The notes: generated by a model from the letters alone, not told the origin. Positions 1 to 9,727 are shown, counted from the stretch's first letter. The stretch: DNA of 64,000 bases from Mesorhizobium sp. WSM4311 (GCF_002295115.1 NZ_NSFV01000015.1:1-64000), one strand, 5' to 3'. Made by a program: numbers and translations.

Positions 1-1
1 C

Positions 2-880
2 GCCCAGGAGCAGACCATGCTGGACCACTGGGCCAAGGTAGCGCCATCGCCCGCCTTCGACTATGCCTATGCCTGGGGCTCTCAACAGGGCGACACCGCG
101 CTTGGCGACTCGCCGGCGCTGCAGGCCCTCTTCCTTCAGCATAATCAGAGCACCACCAGCGTAACTTCGACCGGCGCAACGACTCCGCCCACCAGCACGG
201 TGCCCCCAACCACTACCGTGCCTTCGAGCAGCGATCACACTTTCTACGGCACGGGCGGCGCGGATGTGCTTCACGGCACCACCGGCGCCGATACGATGGT
301 TGGTGGCGGCTACAACGACACCTACTATGTCAACAACGTCGGCGACAAGGTGGTGGAACTGTTGGGCGGCGGCAACGATACCGTGCTGGCATCGGTGAGT
401 TACGCGCTGTCGGCCGGCTCGGAGATCGAGCACCTCGCCATCACGAGCAAGTCCGGCACTACGCCCATGAACCTCAAGGGAAACGGGTTCTCCCAAACCA
501 TAGACGGCAATGCCGGCAGCAACATCATCAACGGCGGTGGCGGAAAGGACGTGCTGACGGGAAATGGGGGCAAGGACTACTTTTTCTTCAATGCCGCCCT
601 CAAGACCGGCAATGTCGACAAGATCACCGATTTTAACGTGGCACAGGACAAGATCGCGCTCGACCACCATGTGTTCACCGGCCTTCAAGCGGGCGCCCTT
701 CCCACCTCGGCGTTCCACCAAGGCAGGGGTGCGCACGACAGTGGCGATCACATCATCTACAACAGTTCGACCGGCGCCCTGTCTTTCGACAGCGACGGCG
801 AGGGTGGCGCACATCAGATCCAGTTTGCCACCCTGTCTCCGCATCTGTCTTTGACGGCGTCCTCGTTCATCGTAGCGTGA
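2..880 (+). CDS. C-terminal part of secreted RTX-type calcium-binding protein (5' end outside window)
   Basis: The reading frame is open from base 2, so the gene begins before the window; the first ATG at 17 is probably internal. After a Ser/Thr/Pro-rich linker (about bases 145-235) come glycine- and aspartate-rich RTX-like blocks (GGADVLHGTTGADTM and GSNIINGGGGKDVLTGNGGKD), which in this family form Ca-binding beta-rolls. The last 100 residues (FFFNAAL, DKITDFN, SFDSDGEGG) resemble the serralysin/RTX C-terminal domain recognised by type I secretion systems. The N-terminal piece before the linker (WAKVAPSPAFDYAYAW) looks like the end of a catalytic domain, possibly a glycoside hydrolase as in rhizobial exopolysaccharide glycanases; that part is inference. 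Location would be extracellular. A strong terminator follows. Confidence 0.85.
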   Translation, partial: AQEQTMLDHWAKVAPSPAFDYAYAWGSQQGDTALGDSPALQALFLQHNQSTTSVTSTGATTPPTSTVPPTTTVPSSSDHTFYGTGGADVLHGTTGADTMVGGGYNDTYYVNNVGDKVVELLGGGNDTVLASVSYALSAGSEIEHLAITSKSGTTPMNLKGNGFSQTIDGNAGSNIINGGGGKDVLTGNGGKDYFFFNAALKTGNVDKITDFNVAQDKIALDHHVFTGLQAGALPTSAFHQGRGAHDSGDHIIYNSSTGALSFDSDGEGGAHQIQFATLSPHLSLTASSFIVA

Positions 881-888
881 GCCTTGGG

Positions 889-927
889 AAACGTCAGACC
901 CCGATCACAAGGGTCTGACGTTTTCTT
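889..927 (+). terminator. Rho-independent terminator of the RTX gene
   Basis: Perfect 13-bp inverted repeat (AAACGTCAGACCC at 889-901, complement at 911-923) around a 9-base loop, followed by TTTTCTT. It starts 9 bases after the RTX stop codon. Confidence 0.9.
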
Positions 928-975
928 GAACACATATCGGCGGAACGAAATCGCTCCAACGCTCGTTGGTCCATC

Positions 976-1188
976 ATGAGCGCTCGGGGCATCGAATTCC
1001 TGCAGAAATGGGTGGAGGATAATTTGCCACCCTATTCGAGATCCGATCCGACCCTTGCGGCGAAGCTCGCCGAGCAAGTGACGGCGGACGCCATCAAGGC
1101 GGGAATTCGCCCCGAGGAAATCTCGGAAGAAGTCGGAAGCATGTTGACCACCATGCTTGAAGTGCTCGACCAACGCGACACGAAATGA
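976..1188 (+). CDS. DUF768 family small protein
   Basis: A 70-residue protein starting MSARGIEFLQKWVEDNLP, which matches the start pattern of DUF768 (short N-terminal RG-x-x-FL-x-KW motif followed by two helices). Function is unknown; the family is, to my knowledge, largely confined to Mesorhizobium and close Rhizobiales, often in many paralogous copies. It is probably cytoplasmic: there is no signal peptide or membrane segment. The ribosome binding site is weak, and a 14-base palindrome (CCAACG-CT-CGTTGG, 956-969) lies just before the start codon. It stands alone between the RTX terminator and a convergent kinase-like gene. Confidence 0.75.
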   Translation: MSARGIEFLQKWVEDNLPPYSRSDPTLAAKLAEQVTADAIKAGIRPEEISEEVGSMLTTMLEVLDQRDTK

Positions 1189-1316
1189 TTGCGCGGCCGG
1201 TTACATTGGCAACGTCGCACGGGTCCATGGCCGACACGCCGACGGCTTCGCCGAAGAGAGTGCCACCAAGTCCTTGATCGCCAGCCAATCCAGTGGTTTG
1301 GCTCTTATCGCCTTGG

Positions 1317-2042
1317 TCAAACCGGGACGGTCTCGTGCTCTTTCAAGGCTCGCCTGATGATCTTGTCGAGGTCGTGAGGTTCAGCACCGTTGACTTGTAT
1401 CAAGGGCCATCCATCCTGGCGCAAGCACTTGCCGATCTCCCTTGAGATATCGGCCTGCCTCAAGCCCCTGTCCACGCCGAGTTCGAACAGCAGGACCTCC
1501 AGCAGCGGTTGCTGCGCATGCCGATCCATGAGACGGCGGCGCAATGTTTCCTGCGGCGCATCGAGCTGGATAAGGAGGTCTGGTCGCGGCATGAACGCCA
1601 GGCAGTCACGAACCACGTCAATGCTTGGATTTCGCGCCAGCACAACCAGCGCGCATAAAGCCTGGATTAGGCCCTCTTCGAAAATGAAATAACCTTCCGA
1701 TTGCTGCGCTTGACGCCACGACTCGCACAGCAGGGCGATATCGACCTTCATGCGCCACGACCATGTGCGGCTTCGTAGTGGGATTGACGCCAGAAGCCGC
1801 GCCGCGACACCATCCTTCGGCAGGGTCGACAGCAAGACTGGGCCGGAGGTGGCAATCTTTTTGCCAATGCGCCCAATGCCATGGCGAACTTCCGGACCGT
1901 CTTCCTGGGCCGACCCATATTCAATCAGGCGATACCCGTTCACTGTCTTCACGTTGATGTCGTATTTCGCCATCCCCTGGCAGAGGCCGCGAAGAAGTGT
2001 GGTCTTGCCTGCACCAGGCGGCCCGAACAACTCGATGATCAT
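1317..2042 (-). CDS. P-loop kinase-like NTPase
   Basis: With the start at 2042 the 241-residue protein begins MIIELFGPPGAGKTTLLRG, placing the Walker A motif right at the N terminus as in thymidylate/adenylate kinase-like folds. A longer upstream ATG (2093) would add 17 unlike residues and is disfavoured; a GTG at 2045 is also possible. Later there is a hydrophobic beta strand ending in DLLIQLDAP followed by an Arg-rich lid-like stretch (LRRRLMDRHAQ), typical of small-molecule kinases. Similar short proteins occur in exopolysaccharide gene clusters, but the substrate is unknown. It is divergent from the operon beginning at 2359 and shares a 316-base intergenic region with it. Confidence 0.65.
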   Translation of the reverse strand: MIIELFGPPGAGKTTLLRGLCQGMAKYDINVKTVNGYRLIEYGSAQEDGPEVRHGIGRIGKKIATSGPVLLSTLPKDGVAARLLASIPLRSRTWSWRMKVDIALLCESWRQAQQSEGYFIFEEGLIQALCALVVLARNPSIDVVRDCLAFMPRPDLLIQLDAPQETLRRRLMDRHAQQPLLEVLLFELGVDRGLRQADISREIGKCLRQDGWPLIQVNGAEPHDLDKIIRRALKEHETVPV

Positions 2043-2358
2043 CACGCAATACCCAAATGTCTCCGAGCAAGCAGTCATTCGCCTGCGTATCAAAGCTTAG
2101 CCGGATTACGAGCCACACCAACGTTCATTTGAATGATCTTTCATATATGCCGGAGGCACGCGGGATTGGCCCTTGGCAAGCGTCTCAAGATCGGGGACCT
2201 CCGGGCGGACCGGCCGTTACCGAAGGGGAATTGGAGAACGTCTTCGAGGCCGGGAGCGGGAAAGCACTGTCTGATCAAGATCGAGGCATCATCCGAATGA
2301 TTGATGAAAAGATTTCGGTGGCGAGTGATGGTCGACGTTCAGCTTGGTGGGGCCCTGA
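2043..2358. other. Divergent intergenic region
   Basis: 316 bases between the divergent kinase-like gene and the adenylation-protein gene. It presumably holds both promoters. I see no clear sigma-70, sigma-54, nod-box or FNR signal, only a modest AT-rich patch (about 2125-2148). Short open frames across it do not look like genes. Confidence 0.5.
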
Positions 2359-5115
2359 ATGTCTTCAGCGTATTTGCAGTCTGAAGCGGTGAATGAAGAT
2401 CTGCGGGTGGATTGTCGACCGACGACGACCCGCGGATGGTCAGATATTCCCGAATACGCTCTTGACGAAGGGGGACCCCTCTGGCGCCCCTATCAGCGGA
2501 TGGGCGCCGGGTTTGCCGACATTCCCGTCTTCGATCACCTTAGAAACGTCGCAAGGCAATATCCCGACAAGGTCGCGATCGGCGACGGCGCCAATCGCCT
2601 GACTTATTCCGAGCTTTTCCGGGCTGTCGAGACATTGTCGCACCGTATCGCTACCGTCGTTCCCGAAGGACAGGCGGTCGGAATCCTTCAGGCCAACTCG
2701 GCCTGGTACGCCGTGGCGATACTGGCCAGTATGGCGGCCGGGCGGCCTTCGGTTCCGCTCAACATGAGAGATCCGGGCTCTCGGATCATCGAGATCGTGA
2801 ATGCCGCGCGGCTCGGCGCCATCATAGGCGCTGGAAATGTTCGCCTAACCGATTTGCCGCAGGAAGTCCTATGGATCGATATTGCGGCTGGCGTCGCGCC
2901 GAACGGTCAACAGGCATCACAGCAGCCACAGCTCCCTTCGGTTTCCGTCGATGCGCCCGCAATGGTGCTTTACACATCAGGTAGCACCGGACGCCCCAAG
3001 GGCATCGTCAACAGCCAACGCAGCCTGCTGTGGCGCGTCCGGCAATATGTCGACGCGTGCCATATCAACGCGGATGACGTTTTCCTGCCGCTGACCGGGC
3101 CTGCCACGATCGCCGGTTGCCGGGAGATTTTTACTGCACTGCTGACTGGCGCCACGTTGCACCTTCTCGAGGTGGAGGCGGTCGGCCTCCGCGCTGTCCG
3201 CGCTCGGGTTCAAGCCGAAGGTGTGACGATCGCCTATCTTGTGCCGGCGCTGCTTCGGGCACTGTTGACCGAGGCCCCTGCTGACGCTTTCCAGTCGCTC
3301 AGAGTGGCACGGATCGGTGGCGAGAAGGTGTCGTGGACGGACATCGCCTTGCTGCGCAAAGCCGTTTCGAACCAGTGCCTGATCCAGATCGGCTACTCGT
3401 CAACCGAGACCACCGGCTCGCAATGGTTCCTGCCGCAGGATTGGCCGGAGCAAGACGCATCGATCCCCGTCGGCAGGCTGCTTCCCGGGATGGCATTCGC
3501 TATCGTCGACGACGCAGGACACGATGTCGGGACAGGCGAGAGTGGAGAGCTTCTGATCAAAAGCCCCTATGTTCTGCTTGGTCATTGGGAGAACGGCGTC
3601 GTCATTCCCGCGCGGCCGGACCCGGACGATCCCGGTGTGCGGGTTTTTGCGACGGGCGACCTCGTTCGGCTGGACGACGATGGCCTGTTGCGCATCGTCG
3701 GCCGCAAGGGGCGCCAGATCAAGATCAATGGTCGACGCGTCGAGCCCGCCGAGCTCGAACGGGTCCTGCGTTGCGCGCCTTCGGTGGCGGATGCCGTGGC
3801 AATCGTGACGCCGGCCGAGGAACTCATCGCATTCGCGGTTGCCCAGCGCTTCGCCGGGGCTGCTTTCGCGGAGGAGCTTCGTCAGCTCGTCAGAACGACG
3901 TTGCCGGCGCCGCTGCGTCCGTTGCGGTTGCACACCATCGCGGAGATCCCACGCTTGCCGGGAGGTAAGGTAGACCTGGCAACGCTCACCGAAATGGATC
4001 GTACGGAGAGAAAGACCGCGCCAGCCGTCCAGCCGCCCGCTGCCCGACCGCTCCCCGCAGGAGGCCAACTGAATACAAGGCAAGTGGTGCAGCACGCGTG
4101 GATGCAGGTTCTCAACATGGGCGCTGCGGTGGGAAATTGGGATGAGGCGGGGGGAGATTCGCTGCAGCTGCTGCATTGCGTCATGGCGATCGAGAGCGCC
4201 ATAGGGCGAGAGCTGGGCCTCGAGGCCTTCACCGTCGGTATGAGCTTCGACGAGATGGTTGAGGCTGTCGTCTCCGCACAGGCGGGCGAACGACACGCGA
4301 AGAAACATCACCCTCCGGTTCTTTTCCTGTTCCCAGGGTCCGTCGGTTATGGTCCGAGCCTGGCTGCGTTCGCAGCCGCCATGGGCAAAGTCGCCCGCGT
4401 GAACCCCATTCGGTATCCTGGCCTCGCCGCGATATTGGACGGACATAACAGCCTCTCCGCCATGGCTGCCGCCGCAGTCGAGCAGATAGACCGCGCCCAG
4501 CCTGACGGCCCTGTGCGACTTCTCGGCCATTCGCTTGGTGGCGCGGTTGCGTTCGAGGTCGCGGCACGGCTTCTGGCGGCCGGTCGATCGGTAAGGTTTT
4601 TGGGTATCCTCGATACGAGCCTTCTGGACGAGCCGAGCAACCATTGGGAGACACTTACCCGCACATTCCATCGCATTCGCACCAATCGCATATCCGCCCA
4701 CCGGATGGCTTGCCGAGCTCTTGCCAAGATCACCGTCGCCATGGGCTGCGAGGCGTATCTCGCCAGGATTCTCGACCGCTTTGGCAAGGGAGAGTTCAGC
4801 CCGACAAGCTTCAGAACCAAACTGGAACTGCAGGAAGTCTTGCGGGCGCGGTCTTTCTTCCAGTGGCTCGCGGCACCCAAACCGGCCCTGCCCATCTCCG
4901 GCACCTTGTTCCGATGCCGTCGGGAGGGAATGCCTCGGGCCCTGGGCTGGGAAAGCGCTCTGGCGCATTTGGACGTGGTTCCGATCATGGGCAACCACAT
5001 CGACCTTGTCATAGAGCCCAATCTTGCCACCAACCGCCCGCTCATCGAGACGGCCGTCGTGCGGACCTACTCCCCGGCCGAGTCTCGCAAAAGGGAGGAT
5101 CTGTCATCGACGTGA
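2359..5115 (+). CDS. NRPS-like protein: adenylation, carrier and thioesterase domains
   Basis: 918 residues. An AMP-forming adenylation domain (about 55-550) shows core motifs A3 (LYTSGSTGRPKG, near residue 204), A5 (GYSSTETTG), A7 (ATGDLVRLDDDG), A8 (GRKGRQIKINGRRVEP) and A10 (PRLPGGKVD). A carrier domain follows (GGDSLQLL, phosphopantetheine Ser about 601), then an alpha/beta-hydrolase thioesterase (GHSLGG, nucleophile Ser about 725; late GNHIDLV may supply the His). There is no condensation domain, so it should activate one carboxylic or amino acid, hold it as a thioester and release or hand it on. The following gene overlaps by 4 bases, so this is the first gene of a translationally coupled operon. 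The substrate cannot be read from the sequence by eye. Confidence 0.85.
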   Translation: MSSAYLQSEAVNEDLRVDCRPTTTRGWSDIPEYALDEGGPLWRPYQRMGAGFADIPVFDHLRNVARQYPDKVAIGDGANRLTYSELFRAVETLSHRIATVVPEGQAVGILQANSAWYAVAILASMAAGRPSVPLNMRDPGSRIIEIVNAARLGAIIGAGNVRLTDLPQEVLWIDIAAGVAPNGQQASQQPQLPSVSVDAPAMVLYTSGSTGRPKGIVNSQRSLLWRVRQYVDACHINADDVFLPLTGPATIAGCREIFTALLTGATLHLLEVEAVGLRAVRARVQAEGVTIAYLVPALLRALLTEAPADAFQSLRVARIGGEKVSWTDIALLRKAVSNQCLIQIGYSSTETTGSQWFLPQDWPEQDASIPVGRLLPGMAFAIVDDAGHDVGTGESGELLIKSPYVLLGHWENGVVIPARPDPDDPGVRVFATGDLVRLDDDGLLRIVGRKGRQIKINGRRVEPAELERVLRCAPSVADAVAIVTPAEELIAFAVAQRFAGAAFAEELRQLVRTTLPAPLRPLRLHTIAEIPRLPGGKVDLATLTEMDRTERKTAPAVQPPAARPLPAGGQLNTRQVVQHAWMQVLNMGAAVGNWDEAGGDSLQLLHCVMAIESAIGRELGLEAFTVGMSFDEMVEAVVSAQAGERHAKKHHPPVLFLFPGSVGYGPSLAAFAAAMGKVARVNPIRYPGLAAILDGHNSLSAMAAAAVEQIDRAQPDGPVRLLGHSLGGAVAFEVAARLLAAGRSVRFLGILDTSLLDEPSNHWETLTRTFHRIRTNRISAHRMACRALAKITVAMGCEAYLARILDRFGKGEFSPTSFRTKLELQEVLRARSFFQWLAAPKPALPISGTLFRCRREGMPRALGWESALAHLDVVPIMGNHIDLVIEPNLATNRPLIETAVVRTYSPAESRKREDLSST

Positions 5116-6095
5116 TCTCACACTTCAGCAAGGACATGCTGGTGCTCGATGCTCGTGCGGAGGTCGATCGCATCGTTGACACCTTGCGCAAGCAGGTTCT
5201 TGGCACGCTCCGCCGTCGCGGAGTGGTTGTCGGCCTTTCCGGCGGCATCGACAGCTCCGTCGTCGCGACCCTGTGCACACGGGCGTTCGGCAAAGACAAG
5301 GTCTTGGGCCTGTTCATGCCGGAGCGCGATTCCTCCGGCGACTCCCTGAGACTTGGCCGCCGTGTCGCGGCACAGCTTGGCATTGAGAATATCCTGGAAG
5401 ACATAGGCCCGGCAGTGGAAGCCGTCGGCGCCTACCGTCGGCAGATCGAGGCGATCCGGACCGTCGTTCCCGACTATGGGGACGGCTGGAAATGCAAGCT
5501 GGTGATCGAACCGGTTCTCGAGAGCAACGGCCTCAACATCACCCGACTCACCGTCCAGGATCCGGAGGGCAAGGTCGACACGGTGCGTCTGTCGCCTGCC
5601 GCCTATCTGCAGATCGTCGCCGCAACCAACTATAAGCAGCGTCTGCGCAAGATGACGGAATACTACCACGCCGACCGCCTCAAATACGCGGTTGCGGGGA
5701 CACCAAACCGTTTGGAGTACGACCAGGGGTTTTTCGTCAAGCAGGGCGACGGAACCGCCGACGTGATGCCGATCGTCCACCTTTACAAAACCCAGGTTTA
5801 TCAGCTCGCGGAATATCTCGGGGTGGACGAGGAAATCCGCCAGCGGGCACCGACCACCGACACATTCTCCATGGCGCAAAGCCAGGAGGAGTTCTACTTC
5901 GCGCTGCCCTATCATCTGATGGATTTATGCCTCTACGGCCTAAACCATGGGATCGCCAGCGAGGAGGTCGCGGCGGTTGCCGGCCTCACCGAGCCCCAGC
6001 TGCAGAAAGTCTTCAAAGACATCGACGCGAAACGGCGGGCCGCCCACTATCTTCACGCGCGGCCTTTGCTCTCCGTGGAAATTGGCGAGGATTGA
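5112..6095 (+). CDS. NAD-synthase-like ATP-pyrophosphatase (NadE family)
   Basis: I place the start at GTG 5112, which overlaps the upstream stop (GTGA) and follows AAGGGAGG; this gives 327 residues starting ISHFSKDMLVLD, as in NadE-like proteins. The PP-loop SGGIDSS is at about 43-49, with GLFMPERDSSGDS, AGTPNRLEYDQGFF and DVMPIVHLYKTQVYQLA further on, all matching ammonia-dependent NAD synthetase. The fold adenylates a carboxylate and attacks it with ammonia. In this setting, between an adenylation protein and an AsnB, it more likely amidates a pathway intermediate than serves housekeeping NAD synthesis, but that is inference. No nitrilase (glutaminase) domain is attached. Confidence 0.8.
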   Translation: MISHFSKDMLVLDARAEVDRIVDTLRKQVLGTLRRRGVVVGLSGGIDSSVVATLCTRAFGKDKVLGLFMPERDSSGDSLRLGRRVAAQLGIENILEDIGPAVEAVGAYRRQIEAIRTVVPDYGDGWKCKLVIEPVLESNGLNITRLTVQDPEGKVDTVRLSPAAYLQIVAATNYKQRLRKMTEYYHADRLKYAVAGTPNRLEYDQGFFVKQGDGTADVMPIVHLYKTQVYQLAEYLGVDEEIRQRAPTTDTFSMAQSQEEFYFALPYHLMDLCLYGLNHGIASEEVAAVAGLTEPQLQKVFKDIDAKRRAAHYLHARPLLSVEIGED

Positions 6096-6101
6096 CCGGG
6101 A

Positions 6102-8129
6102 ATGTGCGGCATCGCTGGAATTGTGACCCTGAACGCCGCGGCGGCTTCTCCTTCACGCGAGGCGCTGATGCGGATGGTGGGCACGCTGGCGCATCGCGGG
6201 CCGGACGAGCGCGGCATCTACCGCGACAAGCGTGCAGGGCTGGCGCATGCCCGCCTGTCCGTCGTCGATCTTTCCAGCGGCCAGCAGCCGCTTGCGGACA
6301 CAGGCGATACGACCTGGATCGTGTTCAACGGCGAGATATTCAACTATGTCGAGCTGCGGGAAAAGCTGATTGCGCTTGGCCACCGCTTCCGGACCCGCAG
6401 CGACACGGAGGTCGCGCTGCATGCATATCGCGCATGGGGCGAAGCGGCCTTCGAGCGGATGAACGGCCAATGGGCAATCGCAATCTGGGACTCAATAGCA
6501 GGTCGTCTCGTCTTGTCGCGCGACCGGTTCGGCATTTGCCCCCTGCATTTTTGCGAGCATGCGGGCCGCCTTTATTTCGCCAGTGAAGTGAAGGCCATTT
6601 TCGCAGCCGATCCAGCCATCCCTCGCGCGTTTGATCCTGCCGGCCTCGATCAGACTTTCACGCTCTGGACTGTCGTTCCACCGCAAGGGGTATTTCAGGG
6701 AATCCACGAGCTCGTACCGGGGCATGTCCGCATCTACCAGGATGGCACCGTTCGCGAGCAGGTCTTTTGGCAGCCTTCCTACCCCGAGAATATCGGAGCG
6801 CAGCACGGCGAGTTCAGCGGGTCGTGCGATGACGCGGTGGACCGCGTGCGTGACGCCCTCGAGGCCGCGACGGCACTCCGAATGGTGCGCGCCGACGTGC
6901 CTGTCGGGTGTTACCTGTCGGGAGGACTGGACAGCTCGCTTGTGGCGACACTGGGAAGGCGCTTCGCCGGCCGACGCTTCCAGACCTTCTCCTTGCGTTT
7001 TGCCGACGCCGAATATGACGAGACCCGCTTCCAGCGCCTGGTTGCCGAAGCAACCGGCAGCGAGCACCATGAGGTGGTGGTTTCGCGCGGCGATATCGCG
7101 GCAATCTTTCCTGAGGTGATCTACCATACCGAGCGCCCGATACTGAGGACCGCCCCGGCGCCGCTGTTCCTGCTATCGAGGCTGGTGCGCGAGCGTGGCA
7201 TCAAGGTCGTGCTGACCGGCGAAGGTGCCGACGAAATGTTCGCCGGCTACGACCTGTTCCGTGAAGCCAAGGTCCGCCGATTCTGGGGACGCCAGCCGGC
7301 GTCGACACGACGCTCACGCCTCCTCGAGCGTCTTTACCCGTATCTCACCCGCTCGCCGGTGCAACAGCAAGCGATGGCGCGCCAGTTCTTCGGACGCGGG
7401 ATCGAGGCGCATGACGCGCCCGGCTTTGCCCATGACACGCGCTGGCGCAGCACCGGCGCCATCAAGCGCCTGTTCTCCGCGGATCTGCGCGCCGATTCCC
7501 AGCGCCGCGACGCCGTGTCGGAGTTGCTTGGCAGTCTGCCCGCGGCGTTTTCGCGCTGGAGCCCTCTTGCGCAGGACCAGTATCTCGAGGTCCAGACGTT
7601 GATGTCGGGCTATCTGCTTTCCTCGCAGGGCGACAGGATGCTGATGGCTCACTCCGTCGAGGGGCGCTTTCCGTTCCTCGACGATGAACTTGTGAGGCTC
7701 GCGAATTCACTTCCGCCTTCCTACAAGCTGCGTGTCCTGGATGAGAAGCACGTGCTGAAACGCGTGGCGGAGCCGATCGTGCCCTCCGAGATCGTAACCC
7801 GCAAGAAGCAGCCATTCCGGGCGCCCAATGCGCTTTGCTTCGCTGACGACGCCGCACCTGAATACATTCGCGAAGCGCTTTCGGAGACGGCGATACGCAA
7901 GGCGAATGTTTTCGATCCGGCTTCGGTCACACGCCTGCTCGGCAAGTGCCAGGCCAGGACCGGTGACGGTGATCTTTCCAATGCCGACAACATGGCGCTT
8001 GTCGGCGTGCTGTCGACCCAGCTCCTGCACCAGCAGTTTGTCGCGAGCTGTCCCGGTGCAACCCACGTGCGTGGGCTCAGCGTCGACGTCGACCGCGAAC
8101 ATCGGGAGGAGCGCTTGCATGTTGCATGA
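6102..8129 (+). CDS. asnB: Asparagine synthase-like glutamine-hydrolysing amidotransferase
   Basis: 675 residues. Cys2 directly after the initiator Met (MCGIAGIV) is the N-terminal nucleophile of class II glutamine amidotransferases, followed by LAHRGPDERG and FNGEIFNY. The synthetase half has the PP-loop SGGLDSS (about 273-279) and GEGADEMFAGY. Full length compared with AsnB. It would hydrolyse glutamine and transfer ammonia to an AMP-activated carboxylate. AsnB paralogues in biosynthetic loci often amidate metabolites or sugar acids instead of aspartate; with the carrier protein and ligase next door this seems the likelier role here. Starts 6 bases after the NadE-like gene and overlaps the ligase gene by 11 bases. 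Confidence 0.85.
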   Translation: MCGIAGIVTLNAAAASPSREALMRMVGTLAHRGPDERGIYRDKRAGLAHARLSVVDLSSGQQPLADTGDTTWIVFNGEIFNYVELREKLIALGHRFRTRSDTEVALHAYRAWGEAAFERMNGQWAIAIWDSIAGRLVLSRDRFGICPLHFCEHAGRLYFASEVKAIFAADPAIPRAFDPAGLDQTFTLWTVVPPQGVFQGIHELVPGHVRIYQDGTVREQVFWQPSYPENIGAQHGEFSGSCDDAVDRVRDALEAATALRMVRADVPVGCYLSGGLDSSLVATLGRRFAGRRFQTFSLRFADAEYDETRFQRLVAEATGSEHHEVVVSRGDIAAIFPEVIYHTERPILRTAPAPLFLLSRLVRERGIKVVLTGEGADEMFAGYDLFREAKVRRFWGRQPASTRRSRLLERLYPYLTRSPVQQQAMARQFFGRGIEAHDAPGFAHDTRWRSTGAIKRLFSADLRADSQRRDAVSELLGSLPAAFSRWSPLAQDQYLEVQTLMSGYLLSSQGDRMLMAHSVEGRFPFLDDELVRLANSLPPSYKLRVLDEKHVLKRVAEPIVPSEIVTRKKQPFRAPNALCFADDAAPEYIREALSETAIRKANVFDPASVTRLLGKCQARTGDGDLSNADNMALVGVLSTQLLHQQFVASCPGATHVRGLSVDVDREHREERLHVA

Positions 8130-9672
8130 TGCCGTACCCCTGCTGCATGACTACCTCGCCCACTCCGCCGGCCGGCTCGGCGACAAGGTAGCGCTGGTGT
8201 GCGGCAAGCAACGTGTCACCTATGGCGAGCTCGAGGCGCGCGCCAATGCAATCGCCACGGATTTGGCCGCATCAGGGGTCGCGCGCGGCGACCGCGTGAT
8301 GATCTTCGCCGACAACACGGTCGAGACGGTGGTGAGCTTCTGGGCTGTACTCAAGGCGAATGCGGTGGTGTGCATCGTCAACCCGCTGACCAAGAGCGAC
8401 AAGCTTGATTATCTGCTCAACGACTGCCTACCGGCGGCGCTGATCACCGACGCGCATCTGCACTCGATCTTCCGCGAACCGGCGCGCAGCTGCCCGTCAC
8501 TTCTGCGGACGATCGTTTCCGGATCGATCGATGATGACGAGCTCTCCCGATTGCCGCAAGCCATACGCTGGGACATCGCGGTCGCCGCCGGCGACGCGCC
8601 GCCGGCGCGGCGCTGCATCGATATCGATCTTGCCGCCATCATCTACACGTCCGGCTCGACGGGCGAACCCAAGGGCGTGATGCTGACGCACAGGAACATG
8701 ATGACCGCGTGCGCGTCGATCGCTTCCTACCTCGAGCTTGCAGAGGACGAGGTGATCCTCAATGTCCTACCCCTCGCCTTCGATTACGGCCTGTACCAGA
8801 TGGTCATGGCGTTTCGCACCGGCGCCCGGCTGGTGCTCGAACGTTCGTTCGCCTTCCCGGCGCAGGTCCTTGGGCTGATCAGGCAAGAGGGGGTTACGGG
8901 TTTCCCCGGCGTGCCGACCATCTTTGCGGCACTCTCCGAGCTCAAGTCCCTCAAGGACCAGGATTTCTCAAGCATTCGCTACGTCACGAACACCGCGGCG
9001 GCCCTGCCCCTCAAGCATATTCTCATGCTTCGGGAGCTGTTTTCGAGCGCACGCATCTATTCGATGTACGGCCTCACCGAATGCAAGCGTTGCACCTATT
9101 TGCCGCCGGAGGATCTCGCGCGAAAGCCGTTGAGCGTCGGGATCGCGATCCCGAATACGGAAATGTGGATCGTCGACGAACATGACAGAAGGGTCGGCCC
9201 CGGCGTCGTTGGCCAGCTCGTCATTCGCGGCGCGACAGTCATGAAGGGCTACTGGGGCAAGCCCGAAGCGACGGCCAGGAAGCTCAAACCCGGCCCGTTG
9301 CCCGGCGAGCAGGTCCTATATACCGGCGACTACTGCCGGATGGACGCGGAGGGCTACCTCTACTTCGTCAGCCGCGGTGACGAGATCATAAAATCGCGAG
9401 GCGAGAAGGTGGCGCCGAAGGAAGTGGAGAACGTCCTTATGGATATTCCCGGCGTCCGGGAAGCAGCGGTCATCGGTGTTCCCGACGAACTCCTTGGGCA
9501 GGCGGTTAAGGCGTTTGTCGTGATGGAGAATGGAAGAACCATCGGCGAAAAACAGCTGCAGATGGAGTGCCAGAAACGACTGGAAAACTTCATGGTTCCG
9601 AAGTCCATCGTCGTCGTGGCCAGCCTACCGATGACGGATACCGGCAAACTCAAGAAAACGGCCCTGTCATGA
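8119..9672 (+). CDS. AMP-dependent acyl-CoA/acyl-carrier ligase
   Basis: 517 residues from the ATG at 8119, which has GGGAGG nine bases upstream; a longer open frame upstream only shadows asnB. ANL-superfamily motifs are complete: IIYTSGSTGEPKG (about 175), YGLTECKRC, YTGDYCRMDAEGYLYF, the hinge/A8 SRGDEIIKSRGEKV and the C-terminal catalytic lysine motif TDTGKLKKT. It activates a carboxylic acid as the adenylate and transfers it to CoA or, given the carrier-protein gene 55 bases downstream, to that phosphopantetheine arm. The Glu-Cys-Lys after the A5 motif resembles ligases found beside exosortase-type exopolysaccharide loci; this comparison is from memory. Confidence 0.85.
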   Translation: MLHDAVPLLHDYLAHSAGRLGDKVALVCGKQRVTYGELEARANAIATDLAASGVARGDRVMIFADNTVETVVSFWAVLKANAVVCIVNPLTKSDKLDYLLNDCLPAALITDAHLHSIFREPARSCPSLLRTIVSGSIDDDELSRLPQAIRWDIAVAAGDAPPARRCIDIDLAAIIYTSGSTGEPKGVMLTHRNMMTACASIASYLELAEDEVILNVLPLAFDYGLYQMVMAFRTGARLVLERSFAFPAQVLGLIRQEGVTGFPGVPTIFAALSELKSLKDQDFSSIRYVTNTAAALPLKHILMLRELFSSARIYSMYGLTECKRCTYLPPEDLARKPLSVGIAIPNTEMWIVDEHDRRVGPGVVGQLVIRGATVMKGYWGKPEATARKLKPGPLPGEQVLYTGDYCRMDAEGYLYFVSRGDEIIKSRGEKVAPKEVENVLMDIPGVREAAVIGVPDELLGQAVKAFVVMENGRTIGEKQLQMECQKRLENFMVPKSIVVVASLPMTDTGKLKKTALS

Positions 9673-9727
9673 GGTGGGCGCGGGGACGAGGTCGCTTATT
9701 TTATTGTGTCTTACAGAGGGCGAATTC

